Assembly (NCBI GenBank): GCA_001769535.1
Contig: MEOH01000026.1
Coordinates: 186,001-250,000 of the forward strand
Source of the DNA: Bacteroidetes bacterium GWF2_38_335
Lineage (GTDB): Bacteria; Bacteroidota; Bacteroidia; Bacteroidales; GWF2-38-335
Length of the DNA stretch: 64,000 nt
Direction of reading: 5' to 3'
The notes under the pieces were generated by a model. The model was given only the letters and a program-made list of their open reading frames with translations. It was not told the DNA's origin and did no database searches. Shown here piece after piece: positions 63,398 to 64,000 of the stretch. The position numbers were made by a program, and so were the translations under genes. Position 1 is the stretch's first letter. Each line of letters begins with the position of its first letter.

Positions 63398-64000
63398 ATG
63401 CCTGTCATTACTTTAACATCGGACTGGAATATAAATAGCTTTTACACAAGTGCTGTAAGAGGTCATATTACCTGTCTTTGTCCGGATGCCAGAATCATCG
63501 ACATTTCCCACAATATTGATGCATTCAATGTGCCGCAGGCGGCATTTGTTCTCCGAAATTCCTTCAGACATTTTCCGGCGGGAAGCATACATATCATTGC
63601 AGTAAACAGTGAGCCTGATAAAGAAAAGCATCCGGTAATCGTTAAATACCGCGATCATTATTTCATATCTTCGGATAATGGGATTTACGGATTATTGATG
63701 GACAGTGACCCGGAGATGGTAATCCGCATTGAAACCAATATAGAAAGCACCTTTCCCGAGATGGATATTTTTGTTCCGATCGCATGTAAAATTGCCAATG
63801 GTGAAAATATTGAAAATCTAGGCATTAAAACAAGTGATTTATATCAACACTCAAACTTTCTTCCAACCTTTTCCGAGAACCTTATCAATGGCCGGGTAAT
63901 ATTCATTGATTCCTATTCAAACGCCATCTCGAACATTACACCCGATTTATTTGAAAAAGCGGGCAGTAACAAGCCATTTGATATTTTATTTAAAAGTAAT
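63398..64000 (+). CDS. SAM hydroxide adenosyltransferase (DUF62), 3' truncated
   Basis: The ORF runs from ATG 63398 to the window end (201 codons). It matches the SAM hydrolase/halogenase-type DUF62 family: ITLTSDWNINSFYTSAVRGH at the N-terminus, HYFISSDNGIYGLL near 90, and IFIDSYSNAISNI near 168. These enzymes hydrolyse SAM to adenosine and methionine with hydroxide. It is divergent from phoH across 98 bp. Confidence 0.9.
   Translation, partial: MPVITLTSDWNINSFYTSAVRGHITCLCPDARIIDISHNIDAFNVPQAAFVLRNSFRHFPAGSIHIIAVNSEPDKEKHPVIVKYRDHYFISSDNGIYGLLMDSDPEMVIRIETNIESTFPEMDIFVPIACKIANGENIENLGIKTSDLYQHSNFLPTFSENLINGRVIFIDSYSNAISNITPDLFEKAGSNKPFDILFKSN

Overview
The window looks like chromosome from a Bacteroidota member, probably Bacteroidales or a close relative. 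Evidence: AT-rich DNA; a type IX-secreted protein with a gliding-motility C-terminal domain; a PorT-like barrel; the rpmB-rpmG-DUF4295 trio; a GIN-domain (DUF2807) protein; many short secreted or lipoprotein ORFs ending their signal peptides in S-Q or A-Q; and promoters of the TTG / TAnnTTTG type. I found no rRNA, tRNA, CRISPR array, prophage or complete insertion sequence. NAD-linked dihydroorotate dehydrogenase (pyrD+pyrK), a FeoAB ferrous-iron transporter and menaquinone methylation fit an anaerobic or microaerobic life, but that is inference.

Layout. 1-2.9 kb: end of a large secreted fibronectin-like protein and a TPR protein. 2.9-6.3 kb (-): TPR-PrsW membrane protease and an M20 amidohydrolase. 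6.4-11.3 kb (+): sbcD-sbcC and a lipoprotein. 11.3-13.8 kb (-): secreted protein, TPR/SPOR protein, PLD nuclease. 13.9-18.3 kb (+): cinA, ribosomal proteins L28 and L33, DUF4295, ftsY, rimO. 18.4-23.6 kb: clpC (-) divergent from gyrA (+). 23.8-28.1 kb (+): two paralogous TPR genes, with a decayed third copy and a very AT-rich orphan gene between them. 28.2-31.9 kb (-): serine hydrolase, secreted proteins, cysH. 32-46.6 kb (mostly -): GIN protein, GH3-like amido synthetase, a GH3-glycosidase/beta-lactamase fusion, a split LplT/Aas-like lysolipid pair, a DUF4139 protein, a structured RNA candidate, a thioredoxin-like protein and pyrD-pyrK. 46.6-50 kb: nested inverted-repeat element, XRE regulator, a 766-bp intergenic region with repeated TTACAnnTGTAA palindromes, then a HEAT-like / cyclase-like / SUI1 operon. 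50-54.2 kb: feoAB with a Cys-rich partner, a surface-repeat protein and a cold-shock protein. 54.2-63.3 kb (-): phoH, purC, purL, menaquinone methyltransferase, two small secreted proteins, porT-like and a FAD dehydrogenase. The window ends inside a SAM hydroxide adenosyltransferase gene.

Most genes are housekeeping: DNA repair (sbcCD), translation and protein targeting (rpmB, rpmG, ftsY, rimO), proteolysis (clpC), topology (gyrA), purine and pyrimidine synthesis (purL, purC, pyrD, pyrK), sulfate assimilation (cysH) and iron uptake (feoAB). The less ordinary parts are: the XRE/palindrome region beside an operon with a divergent class III nucleotide-cyclase-like protein; the TPR duplication scar with its orphan gene; two proteins in which an enzyme domain has lost its catalytic motifs (GH3 glycosidase, AMP-binding synthetase); a terminated ~100-nt hairpin RNA with some SRP-RNA-like sequence; a 96-bp nested palindromic element; and a methyltransferase whose conserved N-terminus lies upstream of any standard start codon.
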